Made by a program: the position numbers and the translations under genes
Assembly (NCBI GenBank): GCA_012518395.1
Contig: JAAYSJ010000165.1
Location: 1 to 34,852 of the forward strand
Direction of reading: 5' to 3'
DNA length: 34,852 bases
Source: Clostridiales bacterium
GTDB taxonomy: Bacteria > Bacillota > Clostridia > Caldicoprobacterales > UBA3941
Shown: one piece after another, positions 16,190 through 25,049 of the stretch
Numbering within the stretch: the stretch's first letter is position 1
Layout of the letters: the number at the start of each line of letters is the position of its first letter
Notes under the pieces: generated by a model
Told to the model about the DNA's origin: nothing
Databases searched by the model: none
What the model saw: the letters and a program-made list of their open reading frames with translations, nothing else

Positions 16190-16760
16190 CTGGTGGCGCA
16201 GTATCCTAGTCAGCGTTGCCAATTTCGAAGGCGGGGCTAAAAATCCGTTAAGGGCATATCGATGAAGTTTCTGGTGCTGGCATCTAACGCCCAGTTGGGG
16301 GCTGGTGCTGGAAGTTAAGAAAGAAGGGCGATCCGCAATGGCATGCGGGCGTTGACCCAGCTTTCGTGGAGACCCAAGATGGTGGTCTTTTGGTCACTAC
16401 TTGGGAAGAACCTGTATTGCGGTTAAGAGCTGTGTGCAGTGTAGCCTGCCTTGAGTGAAACGGGCGAATTATGGATCAGGTTTCAGTTCATAGGGCCCAT
16501 GAACTGGGACTATTGCTATATGAAATCCCTTTTGCAAAAGAGGCTAGAAATTGGTTAGCGTTGCAGAGGAAAGCTCCTAGGCTGCTCGAATGAGGTGAAT
16601 TGGAGATTGCAGTGTGGTTATTAAGGCGATCCAGTTTTGTTGTTGGTGACACAGCAAGATTTTGTTTAAAAGGAAACTGCTTTTTCGGCGACGAAAAGTA
16701 CAAGATCGGGAAAACCTACTGGACCAAAGCCGCAAAGTTTATCCAATACACTGCCACCAG
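16190..16760 (+). ncRNA. ole: OLE (Ornate Large Extremophilic) RNA
   Basis: This stretch of about 571 bases has no credible coding frame, yet it is richer in G and structure than its AT-rich surroundings. CTGGTGGC (16190-16197) pairs perfectly with GCCACCAG (16753-16760), closing the whole domain. Internal helices include CCGCA/TGCGG (16333-16337 with 16344-16348), CCCAAG/CTTGGG (16373-16378 with 16400-16405), CAGTTCAT/ATGAACTG (16484-16491 with 16499-16506), TTGTTG/CAGCAA (16640-16645 with 16652-16657), and a GCGA tetraloop stem at 16681-16698. OLE RNAs are known to be roughly 600 bases, lie between ispA-type genes and dxs, and sit immediately upstream of oapA, exactly as here. The known ribonucleoprotein localises to the membrane and is linked to Mg2+, alcohol and cold responses. 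The identity rests on context, size and structure; a covariance-model search was not possible. Confidence 0.93.
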
Positions 16761-16811
16761 CCAATTATTTTTATCTTATTTTTAAAAACTATATCCCGGG
16801 AGGAATATATC

Positions 16812-17399
16812 TTGCCAAGCCCGGAAAATTATAAAAACAAAACGAAAAAAGGTAGACGAAAACATGGAATCTGGGCACTATATATGTTTTTAATTACTTT
16901 GTTTATTTCTTTTGCCCAAAGTATATTATTTCAAAAGGCTTTCTCTACCACGAATAATATTTTATTACCCCTTATTATAATATTGATTATAATATTAATT
17001 GGGGTTATTTTTGATATAATAGGAATAGCGGTAGCCTCTGCTCCTAAGACTCCTTTTGTATCCATGTCCTCAAAAAAGATCAGGGGTTCCAGACAAGCTC
17101 TAAATCTTATAAAAAGTGCCGATTTAGTTTCTAACTTTTGTAACGATGTGGTAGGAGATATCTGCGGAATAATCAGCGGCGCGGCTGGGAGTATGTTAGT
17201 TTTCAAGATAGTTTATTTAAAATTAAACCCTGATTTTTCATCTATCGTGATAAGCAGTATAATAGCAGCTATAACGGTAGGCGGTAAATCTATAGGTAAA
17301 AGTTTGGCTATAAATAAAAGCAAGGAGATAATCTATAGCGTAGGTTATTTATTATCCTTCTTTGATGTAAAAAATAAGAAATCAAGATCTAATAGTTAA
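16812..17399 (+). CDS. oapA: OLE-associated membrane protein OapA
   Basis: The 195-residue product matches OapA, the membrane partner required for OLE RNA membrane localisation. It has a basic N-terminus (to residue 18) and four likely membrane segments near 19-39, 50-76, 112-135 and 142-158. Between the second and third lies a cytosolic block with VASAPKTPF and the highly conserved-looking SNFCNDVVGDICGIISGAAG (about 107-126). The basic ends suit RNA binding. OapA is reported to resemble CNNM/CorC-type magnesium transporters, and the second segment plus the following block fit that. The start is a TTG at 16812 with GGGAGG at 16798-16803; the longer frame from 16662 runs into the RNA and is rejected. 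dxs follows 25 bases after the stop. Confidence 0.92.
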   Translation: MPSPENYKNKTKKGRRKHGIWALYMFLITLFISFAQSILFQKAFSTTNNILLPLIIILIIILIGVIFDIIGIAVASAPKTPFVSMSSKKIRGSRQALNLIKSADLVSNFCNDVVGDICGIISGAAGSMLVFKIVYLKLNPDFSSIVISSIIAAITVGGKSIGKSLAINKSKEIIYSVGYLLSFFDVKNKKSRSNS

Positions 17400-17424
17400 A
17401 AGGCTGTAGAAAAGAGGCTTAATA

Positions 17425-19347
17425 ATGCACTATTCACTACTTGATAGTATCTCTTCACCCCATGACCTTAAAGGTTTATCAATAGACCAGTTAGAGGAAC
17501 TATCCCATGAGATAAGGGATTTTATATTAACTACTGTATCTAAAACAGGCGGTCATTTGGCATCCAATTTAGGTGTGGTTGAATTGACTTTAGCCCTCCA
17601 TTACGTATTTGAAAGTCCCAAGGATATATTCATATGGGATGTGGGTCACCAGTCATATATTCACAAAATTTTAACTGGGCGCAAGGACAAATTTGGTTCT
17701 TTAAGACAACTTGGGGGATTAAGTGGTTTCCCAAAATATCAGGAAAGCCAGCACGATAAATTCAATACCGGCCATAGCAGTACATCCATATCCGCTGCTT
17801 TAGGAATGGCCAGAGCCAGGGATCTAAAGGCGGAAGATGGTTCCCACGTCATCGCCATCATAGGGGATGGGGCTCTAACTGGGGGTATGGCCTTTGAGGC
17901 ACTAAATGATGCAGGCCATTCCGATACTAATTTAATTGTTCTTTTAAACGACAACGAAATGTCGATTTCCCACAATGTCGGTGCATTAGCTGGGCATTTA
18001 TCCAGGGTTAGATCCAGTTCTAAATATAACTGGTTTAAAAAAGGTGTTCAGAATTTGTTTAGTAAGATGCCATGGATAGGGAACTCGCTGTCTACATGTG
18101 CAGATCTTGTTAAAAAAGGATTTAAGTCCCTTTTAGTTCACGGAATGATTTTTGAAGAAATGGGCTTTAAATATCTTGGTCCAATTGATGGACATAACCT
18201 TAGTGCTATGATGGATGTCCTAAAGCAAGCAGCAAAAATGGAGGGTCCAGTACTTGTTCATGCTATTACCCATAAAGGCAAAGGGTATGAGTATGCAGAA
18301 AATAATCCTGAGTTTTTTCATGGGGTCCCACCTTTTATTATGAAAACAGGAAAGACCCAAGAAAACAACTTTTCAACGTTTTCGGATGCATTTGGCGACC
18401 AATTAGTTCAGTTAGCCCGTGAAGACAATAGTATAGTAGCGATAACAGCGGCTATGCTGGAATCAACTGGTCTTTTAAAATTCCAAGAACTATTTCCCCA
18501 GCGTTTTTTTGATGTAGGTATTGCTGAACAACACGCTGTCACTATGGCGGCAGGATTAGCTGCTGCTGGGCTAAAACCCTATGTCGCCATCTATTCTACC
18601 TTTCTACAAAGAGCCTTCGATCAGATTCTTCATGATGTCTGTATCCAAAATCTGCCCGTACGACTAATTATAGATCGCGCTGGCTTAGTTGGTGAGGATG
18701 GGGAAACCCACCACGGTATATTTGATGTGAGTTTTTTAAATCCTATACCAAATATTTCAATACTTGCTCCTAAAGACACTGAAGAGTTAAGGGCAATGTT
18801 AGATTATACCAAAGAATTCAATAGCCCGATTGCTATCCGATATCCAAGGGGTAGAACAAGCCTTAGGTCACCGCTCCACAAAGATAAAAAGGAAGCTTTT
18901 GATCCTTTTACTTGGGATATACTAGCTGAGGGTAATCAATTATGCATTTTAGCCTTCGGTAAAATGCTGGAAGTGGCCTTTGAAACAGCTGATATTTTGC
19001 TTAAGCGTGGTATAAAAATTGGTATAATCAATGCAAGATCTATAAAACCTTTAGACAAATCCATGCTTGAGTATTTATCCAAAAGGTATAAGTATTGGGT
19101 TTCCCTAGAGGATAATATATTGGCTGGTGGATTTGGAAGCTCAATAAACCAATACTTAATTAAAAACAATTTGGGAACCTATATCCTAAATTTGGGGATT
19201 CATAATAGATTTGTTGGTCATGGCCAAGTGGAAGAGTTAATAAAGTTGGTATCCTTGGATCCCTCCAATGTAGCCCAAGAAATTAATTGTTTTTTAAATA
19301 ATTATAAGGAGAGCGATTATGTCCAATGCTTCCAAACAAAGGCTTGA
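17425..19347 (+). CDS. dxs: 1-deoxy-D-xylulose-5-phosphate synthase
   Basis: The 640-residue thiamine-diphosphate enzyme condenses pyruvate and glyceraldehyde 3-phosphate in the first step of the MEP isoprenoid pathway. It shows HLASNLGVVELTLALHYVF near residues 43-61, the cofactor-binding GDGALTGGMAFEALN, the VGIAEQHAVTMAAGLA block with the catalytic glutamate, the DRAGLVGEDGETHHG loop, and a transketolase-like C-terminal domain. Length is normal. Its last 29 bases overlap tlyA. dxs following oapA is the usual OLE locus order, and with ispA it brackets the RNA. Confidence 0.97.
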   Translation: MHYSLLDSISSPHDLKGLSIDQLEELSHEIRDFILTTVSKTGGHLASNLGVVELTLALHYVFESPKDIFIWDVGHQSYIHKILTGRKDKFGSLRQLGGLSGFPKYQESQHDKFNTGHSSTSISAALGMARARDLKAEDGSHVIAIIGDGALTGGMAFEALNDAGHSDTNLIVLLNDNEMSISHNVGALAGHLSRVRSSSKYNWFKKGVQNLFSKMPWIGNSLSTCADLVKKGFKSLLVHGMIFEEMGFKYLGPIDGHNLSAMMDVLKQAAKMEGPVLVHAITHKGKGYEYAENNPEFFHGVPPFIMKTGKTQENNFSTFSDAFGDQLVQLAREDNSIVAITAAMLESTGLLKFQELFPQRFFDVGIAEQHAVTMAAGLAAAGLKPYVAIYSTFLQRAFDQILHDVCIQNLPVRLIIDRAGLVGEDGETHHGIFDVSFLNPIPNISILAPKDTEELRAMLDYTKEFNSPIAIRYPRGRTSLRSPLHKDKKEAFDPFTWDILAEGNQLCILAFGKMLEVAFETADILLKRGIKIGIINARSIKPLDKSMLEYLSKRYKYWVSLEDNILAGGFGSSINQYLIKNNLGTYILNLGIHNRFVGHGQVEELIKLVSLDPSNVAQEINCFLNNYKESDYVQCFQTKA

Positions 19348-20152
19348 TAAGATTTTGGTGGAAAGAGGACTAGCTGAATCCAGAGAAAAGGCTAAAGGGC
19401 TAATAATGTCAGGATTGGTCTTTGTAGCAGGACAAAAAGTAGATAAAGCGGGGGCTTTAGTTTTACTAACGGATGATATAGATATAAAAAGTGATCCTAA
19501 TCCTTTTGTCAGTCGAGGTGGCATAAAGCTTAAAAAAGCATTGGACTTGTTCCAGCCGCCTATTAAAGGTAAGATATATATGGATGTTGGTGCTTCTACA
19601 GGTGGGTTTACTGACTGTCTGCTTCAATATGGAGCGCAAAAGGTTTATTCTATTGATGTAGGTTATGGACAGTTGGCATGGAATTTAAGGCAAGATAAAA
19701 GAGTATCTGTAATGGAAAGAACCAATATACGAAATGTTACCCCAGATGATTTTAGTATATTACCCCAAGGTGCTGTTATCGATGTTGCTTTTATATCGCT
19801 TAAAATCGTGCTGCCGGTCATAAAGGGTCTTTTGTCCCCTGATAGCCATATTATAGCCCTTATAAAACCACAATTTGAGGCAGGGCGTTTTAAGGTAGGT
19901 AAAAAAGGGGTTGTGCGATCCCCGGAGATACATATAGAAGTTTTAGAAGGCCTGGTATCTGTTTGCCAAGAAATTAATCTTACCATAGAGGATTTTACCT
20001 ATTCGCCCATCAAAGGTCCAAAAGGCAATATCGAATATTTTATACACCTCTATTATGGGGAAAATATAGTCGATAATTATCATGATCATTGGGATTATAC
20101 TGAAAAAATACAAAGTACTGTAAGAGAAGCATATGAAAAATTGAATTTATAG
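19319..20152 (+). CDS. tlyA: TlyA family rRNA 2'-O-methyltransferase
   Basis: The 277-residue protein has an N-terminal S4 RNA-binding domain (about 1-62, with RLDKILVERGLAESREKAKGL in part at 7-26) and a SAM-dependent methyltransferase domain with the binding loop DVGASTGGFTDCLL near residues 88-101. The GNIEYFIHLY C-terminal segment is also typical. TlyA homologues (YqxC in Bacillus) methylate ribose in rRNA in other species; the target here is not known. AAGGAGAG at 19306-19313 lies inside dxs and precedes the ATG. The neighbours nadK and recN match the conserved order. Confidence 0.93.
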   Translation: MSNASKQRLDKILVERGLAESREKAKGLIMSGLVFVAGQKVDKAGALVLLTDDIDIKSDPNPFVSRGGIKLKKALDLFQPPIKGKIYMDVGASTGGFTDCLLQYGAQKVYSIDVGYGQLAWNLRQDKRVSVMERTNIRNVTPDDFSILPQGAVIDVAFISLKIVLPVIKGLLSPDSHIIALIKPQFEAGRFKVGKKGVVRSPEIHIEVLEGLVSVCQEINLTIEDFTYSPIKGPKGNIEYFIHLYYGENIVDNYHDHWDYTEKIQSTVREAYEKLNL

Positions 20153-20163
20153 AGGGGATATCA

Positions 20164-21009
20164 TTGAGACGTATAGGGTTTATTACCAATCTATCAAAAG
20201 ATATTGATGGGTCAAAAACCAGTAGTATTCTTCAAATAGCAAACAATTTAGGGATGGAAGCCTTGGTCTCTTTTGATGTTCATAGATTAACGGGGATGGG
20301 TAAACCGGCAAGAGATGAAGATTTGTTTGGCACATCTGATGTTATAATTACTCTAGGTGGGGATGGCACATTACTCCATGCAGCCGGTTTCGCAGTCTTA
20401 GCAGATAAACCTATAATGGGAATCAATATGGGCAATTTGGGATTCCTGACGGATACAGATTTTTCACAAGCGAAATACGCACTAAACGCTATTTGTCGGG
20501 GTCAATTTCATATCGACAAAAGAATGATGCTTAAATGTGAGATAATACAAGATAGAGGGGGATCCCAGCAATTTGTTGCCTTCAATGATATTGGTATAAT
20601 GAGGTCATTGGTTTCCAGAATAATTCACCTAAAAGTTAAAGTAAACCAGCAGGAATTAAGTAGTTATTCCGGTGATGGTCTATTAGTGTCTAGCCCGACG
20701 GGTTCAACAGCGTATTCTTTATCGGCCGGGGGTCCAATAGTAAACCCAAACGTTGAATGTTTGATCCTTACTCCCATATGCCCCCATTCCTTGAATTCTC
20801 GTTCTGTTATCACCAGTGTTAATGATATTATTAGAATTGAAGTGAAAAGTCAGGATCCGGATATAACCCTGACAGCGGACGGACAGAGCCAAGCCGTATT
20901 AAAGGCTGGTGATGAGGTCTTGATTAGTAAAGCGGCAGTTTATGCGAAGTTGATACGCACTAAAGATAGTAATTTCTTCAGAATATTTCATGAAAAGATA
21001 GTTTTATAG
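20164..21009 (+). CDS. nadK: NAD kinase
   Basis: The 281-residue enzyme phosphorylates NAD to NADP in the cytoplasm. The signature ITLGGDGTLLHAA is near residues 61-73, GINMGNLGFLTD follows near 87-98, and the second-domain SSPTGSTAYSLSAGGPIV block is near 178-195. The start is TTG after AGAGGGG. It is 11 bases downstream of tlyA. All catalytic blocks are intact. Confidence 0.95.
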   Translation: MRRIGFITNLSKDIDGSKTSSILQIANNLGMEALVSFDVHRLTGMGKPARDEDLFGTSDVIITLGGDGTLLHAAGFAVLADKPIMGINMGNLGFLTDTDFSQAKYALNAICRGQFHIDKRMMLKCEIIQDRGGSQQFVAFNDIGIMRSLVSRIIHLKVKVNQQELSSYSGDGLLVSSPTGSTAYSLSAGGPIVNPNVECLILTPICPHSLNSRSVITSVNDIIRIEVKSQDPDITLTADGQSQAVLKAGDEVLISKAAVYAKLIRTKDSNFFRIFHEKIVL

Positions 21010-21092
21010 TAATTTTTATCTGGAATCCAATTACGTTGGCTTCCCTAATGGATTATAAACCATTGAAAATAATAATGGAGGAATAACAGTAA

Positions 21093-21542
21093 ATGAAATA
21101 CAATCGGCAGGCGATGATACTAGAGATAATAAGAAGTAGGGATATTGAAACCCAAGAGCAGTTAGCAAAAGAATTATACAAAGAAGGTGTTGATGTCACC
21201 CAAGCTACTGTCTCAAGAGATATAAAAGAACTTCGGTTGGTAAAAACAATGACATCTTCTGGCATTTCTAAGTATGTTCAGATTGAAAACAGCGAACCCG
21301 ATATATCGCCAAAGCTGGTTAGAGTCTTTGCAGAATCATTAGTATCCATAGATTATTCAAACAATCTCATTGTTATTAGGACTTTGGCCGGCAGTGCACA
21401 AGCTGCTGCTTCAGCTATTGATGCTTTAAACTGGGAAGAAATCGTAGGTTCTATTGCAGGTGATGATACTATAATGGTAATTATAAGGGAAGGCGAATCA
21501 GTTGAAGGTATAATAAATCGATTCAAACAAATAGTTCGCTAA
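21093..21542 (+). CDS. argR: Arginine repressor
   Basis: The 149-residue protein is ArgR/AhrC, the hexameric arginine-dependent regulator of arginine biosynthesis and catabolism. The N-terminal winged helix (about 1-70) includes TQATVSRDIKELRLVK, and the C-terminal oligomerisation and arginine-binding domain ends with GSIAGDDTIMVIIRE, whose GDDT aspartates contact arginine. TGGAGGAAT precedes the ATG. Its place between nadK and recN is standard in Firmicutes and may allow it to control recN-containing transcripts, though I do not see a clear ARG box nearby. Confidence 0.96.
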   Translation: MKYNRQAMILEIIRSRDIETQEQLAKELYKEGVDVTQATVSRDIKELRLVKTMTSSGISKYVQIENSEPDISPKLVRVFAESLVSIDYSNNLIVIRTLAGSAQAAASAIDALNWEEIVGSIAGDDTIMVIIREGESVEGIINRFKQIVR

Positions 21543-21579
21543 TTTTATTTATAAAAAATAGAATGTGGGGGATCATCAT

Positions 21580-23313
21580 ATGCTCGTGCATTTATCAGTA
21601 AAAAATCTGGCATTGATAGACGAAATCGAACTGGTTTTTGATAAAGGTCTAAATATTTTAACTGGGGAAACCGGAGCTGGTAAATCAATTATAATAGATG
21701 CAGTTAATCTGGTTCTGGGGGAAAGGGCTGACAGAGACCTAATTCAAACCGGGAAAGAATATGCGTTAGTTGAGGCAGTTTTTGACCTAGGAGACCAACC
21801 AAACTTTAATGAGATTCTATCTGAATACGGTATTAAACAGGAGCAGGACAATTCACTCCTATTGATGCGTGAATTATCTGTAAGTGGAAGAAATATCTGT
21901 AGGATTAACGGCAGAATCGTAACCCTTTCTGTGCTCAAAAGCATTGGCAGTTACTTAGTTGATATACATGGCCAGCACCAGCATCAATCCCTTCTAATTG
22001 TTGATCAACACAGAGAATTGCTAGATAAGTTGGGCGGAAAAACAATTGCTTCTTTAAAAGAACTGGTTAATAAACACTATAATAAATGGAAAGCAATTCA
22101 GAAAAAAATCCAACAATTATCCGGTTCTGGGATGGATATTGAACGAAGAAAGGATATCCTTTCCTATCAAATAAACGAAATAGAAAGTGCTGCTTTAGAA
22201 CTAAACGAAGATGAGGATCTACGTAAAGAGAGAGGGCTTTTGATTCATGCAGAAAAAATAACAAACATAATTAATTCTGTCTATCAAGATATTTATTCAG
22301 GGTCTGATAACCATTCTCCTGCCAATGACCTTATTGGTCGCTGCGCCTCACAATTAGAGCAAATTGCAGAATTAGAGCCTGCTTTTGCTGCCTTAAGCAA
22401 TAAAATGAAGGACTTATTGTATCAAATAGAAGATATAGCCTTCGACGTGAGAGAATATAAAGATAAATTTGAATATAACCCCTATAGGTTGGATGAGGTG
22501 GAAAAACGCCTTGAGATTATTAGATCCTTAAAGAGGAAATATGGCAAAAACATTAAAGAAATCTATGATTATCTTGAAAGCGTTAAGACAGAACTTATCG
22601 ACTTGGAAAATAGTCAGGATCTATTGGAGGAATTATTAAAGGAAGAAAATCTATCCTTGCATAAATTATTAGATGCTTCATATGTACTGTCAACTGAACG
22701 TAAAAAAATTGCAGAGTATTTTCGGGAACAACTGCTTGGGCAGCTTGCAGATCTAGGTATGGATCAAGCATCATTTAATGTAGACATAGATCCAATTAAT
22801 CACAATGATATTGATTCGAAAAATATCGCAACAAGACTAAGTCCTTCAGGTTATGATATAGTCGAATTTTTGATATCTGCTAACCCTGGAGAACCAGTCA
22901 AGTCTTTGTCTAAGGTAGCCTCAGGGGGGGAACTGTCCCGTATAATGCTTGCCTTTAAGACTATATTAGCAAAGCTCGATGATATACCAACCTTGATTTT
23001 TGATGAGATAGATGTAGGTATAAGCGGTCAAATTGCCCATGTTATTGGGCAAAAAATGAGTAGAATTTCCCGCTCACGGCAAATTATATGTGTAACACAC
23101 TTACCACAAATTGCTGTTATGGCTGATTCCCACTATAAGATTTTAAAACAATATGATAAGAATCGCACAAGAACCACTGTTTTAAAGCTGAATAACGAGC
23201 AGCGCCATGAAGAGATAGCCAAGCTTACTGATGGAAAGGATATTTCTGATATTAGCCTGGAACATTCCCATGAACTTATCCGTAGAGCACACCAATATAA
23301 AACCAAATCTTAA
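21580..23313 (+). CDS. recN: DNA repair protein RecN
   Basis: The protein (577 residues from the ATG at 21580) is an SMC-like ATPase that acts early in double-strand break repair. It has the N-terminal Walker A GETGAGKSIIIDAVNLVLG near residues 29-47, a long central coiled coil (about 155-370), an ABC signature VASGGELSRIMLAFK, Walker B TLIFDEIDVGISG, and the H-loop CVTHLPQIA. GGGGGAT at 21566-21572 supports the ATG rather than the GTG at 21565, which lies within it. No LexA box was noticed directly upstream; it is 37 bases after argR and is probably cotranscribed. Confidence 0.96.
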   Translation: MLVHLSVKNLALIDEIELVFDKGLNILTGETGAGKSIIIDAVNLVLGERADRDLIQTGKEYALVEAVFDLGDQPNFNEILSEYGIKQEQDNSLLLMRELSVSGRNICRINGRIVTLSVLKSIGSYLVDIHGQHQHQSLLIVDQHRELLDKLGGKTIASLKELVNKHYNKWKAIQKKIQQLSGSGMDIERRKDILSYQINEIESAALELNEDEDLRKERGLLIHAEKITNIINSVYQDIYSGSDNHSPANDLIGRCASQLEQIAELEPAFAALSNKMKDLLYQIEDIAFDVREYKDKFEYNPYRLDEVEKRLEIIRSLKRKYGKNIKEIYDYLESVKTELIDLENSQDLLEELLKEENLSLHKLLDASYVLSTERKKIAEYFREQLLGQLADLGMDQASFNVDIDPINHNDIDSKNIATRLSPSGYDIVEFLISANPGEPVKSLSKVASGGELSRIMLAFKTILAKLDDIPTLIFDEIDVGISGQIAHVIGQKMSRISRSRQIICVTHLPQIAVMADSHYKILKQYDKNRTRTTVLKLNNEQRHEEIAKLTDGKDISDISLEHSHELIRRAHQYKTKS

Positions 23314-23523
23314 TCGATTGAAAATCCAATGCTGACATGGAATCCTTTATGCTTAGGATAGTGATAAAAGGGTAAATTTTTGACTATTTAGGAAATATAT
23401 TTTCCTTTTCTTTAATTTGCCTATTTTTACGCATTCTTAACTAGTATAAATCAATTTTATGGGGTTACCTTATGAATATAAAACCAAAAAATCAGCGTAG
23501 CTAAGACAGGAGACCACCATAAT

Positions 23524-24822
23524 ATGGGAAGATCGACTTTTCGGAAAGCATTTGGCGTAATTTTTGTTTTGTTTTTTTTACTATTCAATTATTCCCCTCT
23601 TGTCAGAGGAATTAAGGGTATACCAAATCAGATCCAAATTTTTGAGGGTGATATAAAAACTTTAAATTTTGGAATCCCCCTACCTTTGCGAATAGATGGG
23701 GATAATGTTGATGTACTAAAATTTAATGGGAATACCCTGAAAGATCAACATATTTATAAAGCTGGTCAACCATTGGATATCCAGCCAATGAATCGTGGGA
23801 ATGTATCCCTCAACTTTAAGCTATTGGGTCTGTTTACGATAAAGCAGATGAAAGTGATGGTTAATCCAGTTAAGTATATCCATCCTGGCGGGAGCTCCAT
23901 AGGAGTGTCCCTATATACCAAAGGGGCATTATTGGTGGGGGCTGCCGAAGTCTATGATAAGACGGGAATTGCCCATAACCCTGCCCTGGATGCAGGGCTA
24001 AGACCAGGTGATATCATTAATAAAGTAAACGGAACCCAAATAAAAAATGCACAGCATCTTTCTGATCTGGTAAATACTATAAAGTACCAAAACCTGGAGC
24101 TGGAAATCCTGAGGGGAAACTACATTTTTAGTACCAACATAATACCTGTTGAAGACTATCATGATGGGAAATATAGGTTAGGGATGTGGGTTAGGGATAG
24201 TACCGCTGGGGTCGGTACATTAACCTTTTACGATCACGAAAAAAACCACTTTGGTGCATTAGGTCATGCAATTACAGACGTAGATACGGGGACAACTTTA
24301 CTTATCAAAGACGGTAAAATAATGCAATCTAAGATCATTGATATAAAACAGGGAGAAAGGGGAAACCCGGGGGAACTTAAGGCTGCATTCTCAAACAAAC
24401 AAAAAGTCATCGGAAATATTGTTAAGAATACTAAATATGGAATATATGGTAAAATGAATAAAACTTTTAATCCTAGCGCTTTAGGCGAACCCTTACCTAT
24501 ATGTTATCAGCATGATGTTAAGATTGGACCTGCAAAAATTTTATCCACCATTGATGAAGAGGGGATCAAAGAATTCGATGTAGAGATAATTAAACTCAAT
24601 AATCAGGATATAGCCAGTTCCAAAGGCATGGTTATTGAAATAGTTGACCCTTTATTAATAAAGCGGACCGGAGGAATTGTGCAGGGTATGAGCGGCAGTC
24701 CAATAATTCAAAATGGAAAGATAGTAGGTGCCATAACCCATGTCTTTGTTAACGACCCTAAAAAAGGCTATGGAATTTTTATAGAATGGATGATAAATGA
24801 ATCAAATGCAATTATCAATTAA
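23524..24822 (+). CDS. spoIVB: SpoIVB serine peptidase
   Basis: The 432-residue protein matches SpoIVB, made in the forespore and secreted into the intermembrane space, where it triggers processing of pro-sigma-K by SpoIVFB. An uncleaved-type N-terminal membrane segment covers about residues 8-26. A PDZ domain lies near 125-205 (PALDAGLRPGDIINKVNG). The S55 peptidase domain has the catalytic histidine in GALGHAITD (H248) and the nucleophile in GMSGSP (S390), with D375 a candidate third residue. The gene lies between recN and spo0A as in Bacillus. The 210-base spacer upstream presumably holds a forespore promoter, but I could not identify one with confidence. Confidence 0.95.
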   Translation: MGRSTFRKAFGVIFVLFFLLFNYSPLVRGIKGIPNQIQIFEGDIKTLNFGIPLPLRIDGDNVDVLKFNGNTLKDQHIYKAGQPLDIQPMNRGNVSLNFKLLGLFTIKQMKVMVNPVKYIHPGGSSIGVSLYTKGALLVGAAEVYDKTGIAHNPALDAGLRPGDIINKVNGTQIKNAQHLSDLVNTIKYQNLELEILRGNYIFSTNIIPVEDYHDGKYRLGMWVRDSTAGVGTLTFYDHEKNHFGALGHAITDVDTGTTLLIKDGKIMQSKIIDIKQGERGNPGELKAAFSNKQKVIGNIVKNTKYGIYGKMNKTFNPSALGEPLPICYQHDVKIGPAKILSTIDEEGIKEFDVEIIKLNNQDIASSKGMVIEIVDPLLIKRTGGIVQGMSGSPIIQNGKIVGAITHVFVNDPKKGYGIFIEWMINESNAIIN

Positions 24823-24880
24823 TAATAACCATAGTTCCTGGCCTTTTCCCCCAGAAGTGTAGAACATTGTTCCATAACAG

Positions 24881-24909
24881 GCAGGAAAAGCCACATCACT
24901 GTCGAATAT
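24881..24909 (+). promoter_or_regulatory. sigma-H promoter of spo0A
   Basis: GCAGGAAAA (24881-24889) and GTCGAATAT (24901-24909) each fit the sigma-H consensus RNAGGAWWW and RNNGAATWW fully, with an 11-base spacer as expected. In Bacillus spo0A is known to be induced from a sigma-H promoter at the onset of sporulation. The -35 overlaps the right arm of an inverted repeat (24840-24849 with 24884-24892). Confidence 0.8.
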
Positions 24910-24936
24910 TACCATTATGGCTTAAGCCGTTATAAT
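24900..24936 (+). promoter_or_regulatory. 0A box and possible vegetative promoter of spo0A
   Basis: TGTCGAA at 24900-24906 matches the Spo0A binding core TGNCGAA and overlaps the sigma-H -10. A TATAAT at 24931-24936, with a weak -35 TTACCA at 24909-24914 (16 bases away), could be a vegetative start. The layout suggests Spo0A autoregulation. The 0A match is short and shares bases with the sigma-H -10, so it may be partly coincidental. Confidence 0.45.
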
Positions 24937-25049
24937 CATGTTACTCCATTACCCGGGTATAAAGCTTACTAATACTGCAATAATAGCGGGGTAAATAGAC
25001 ATATTTATGGATTAAAGTGATTAGAATTTTAAAAGGGGGAAGTTAACAA

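Noticed and set aside
16488-16785. Short open frames on both strands within the OLE region
   Set aside because: They lie inside a structured RNA, lack good ribosome binding sites and resemble no protein family.
23444-23472. Possible sigma-F/sigma-G promoter of spoIVB (GTATA ... GGTTACCTTA)
   Set aside because: The -10 has a mismatch at a key position and the spacing of 14 bases is too short, so I do not list it as a feature.
24862-24872. Possible LexA box GAACATTGTTC upstream of spo0A
   Set aside because: The spacer is 3 bases instead of 4, so it does not fit the GAAC-N4-GTTC operator.
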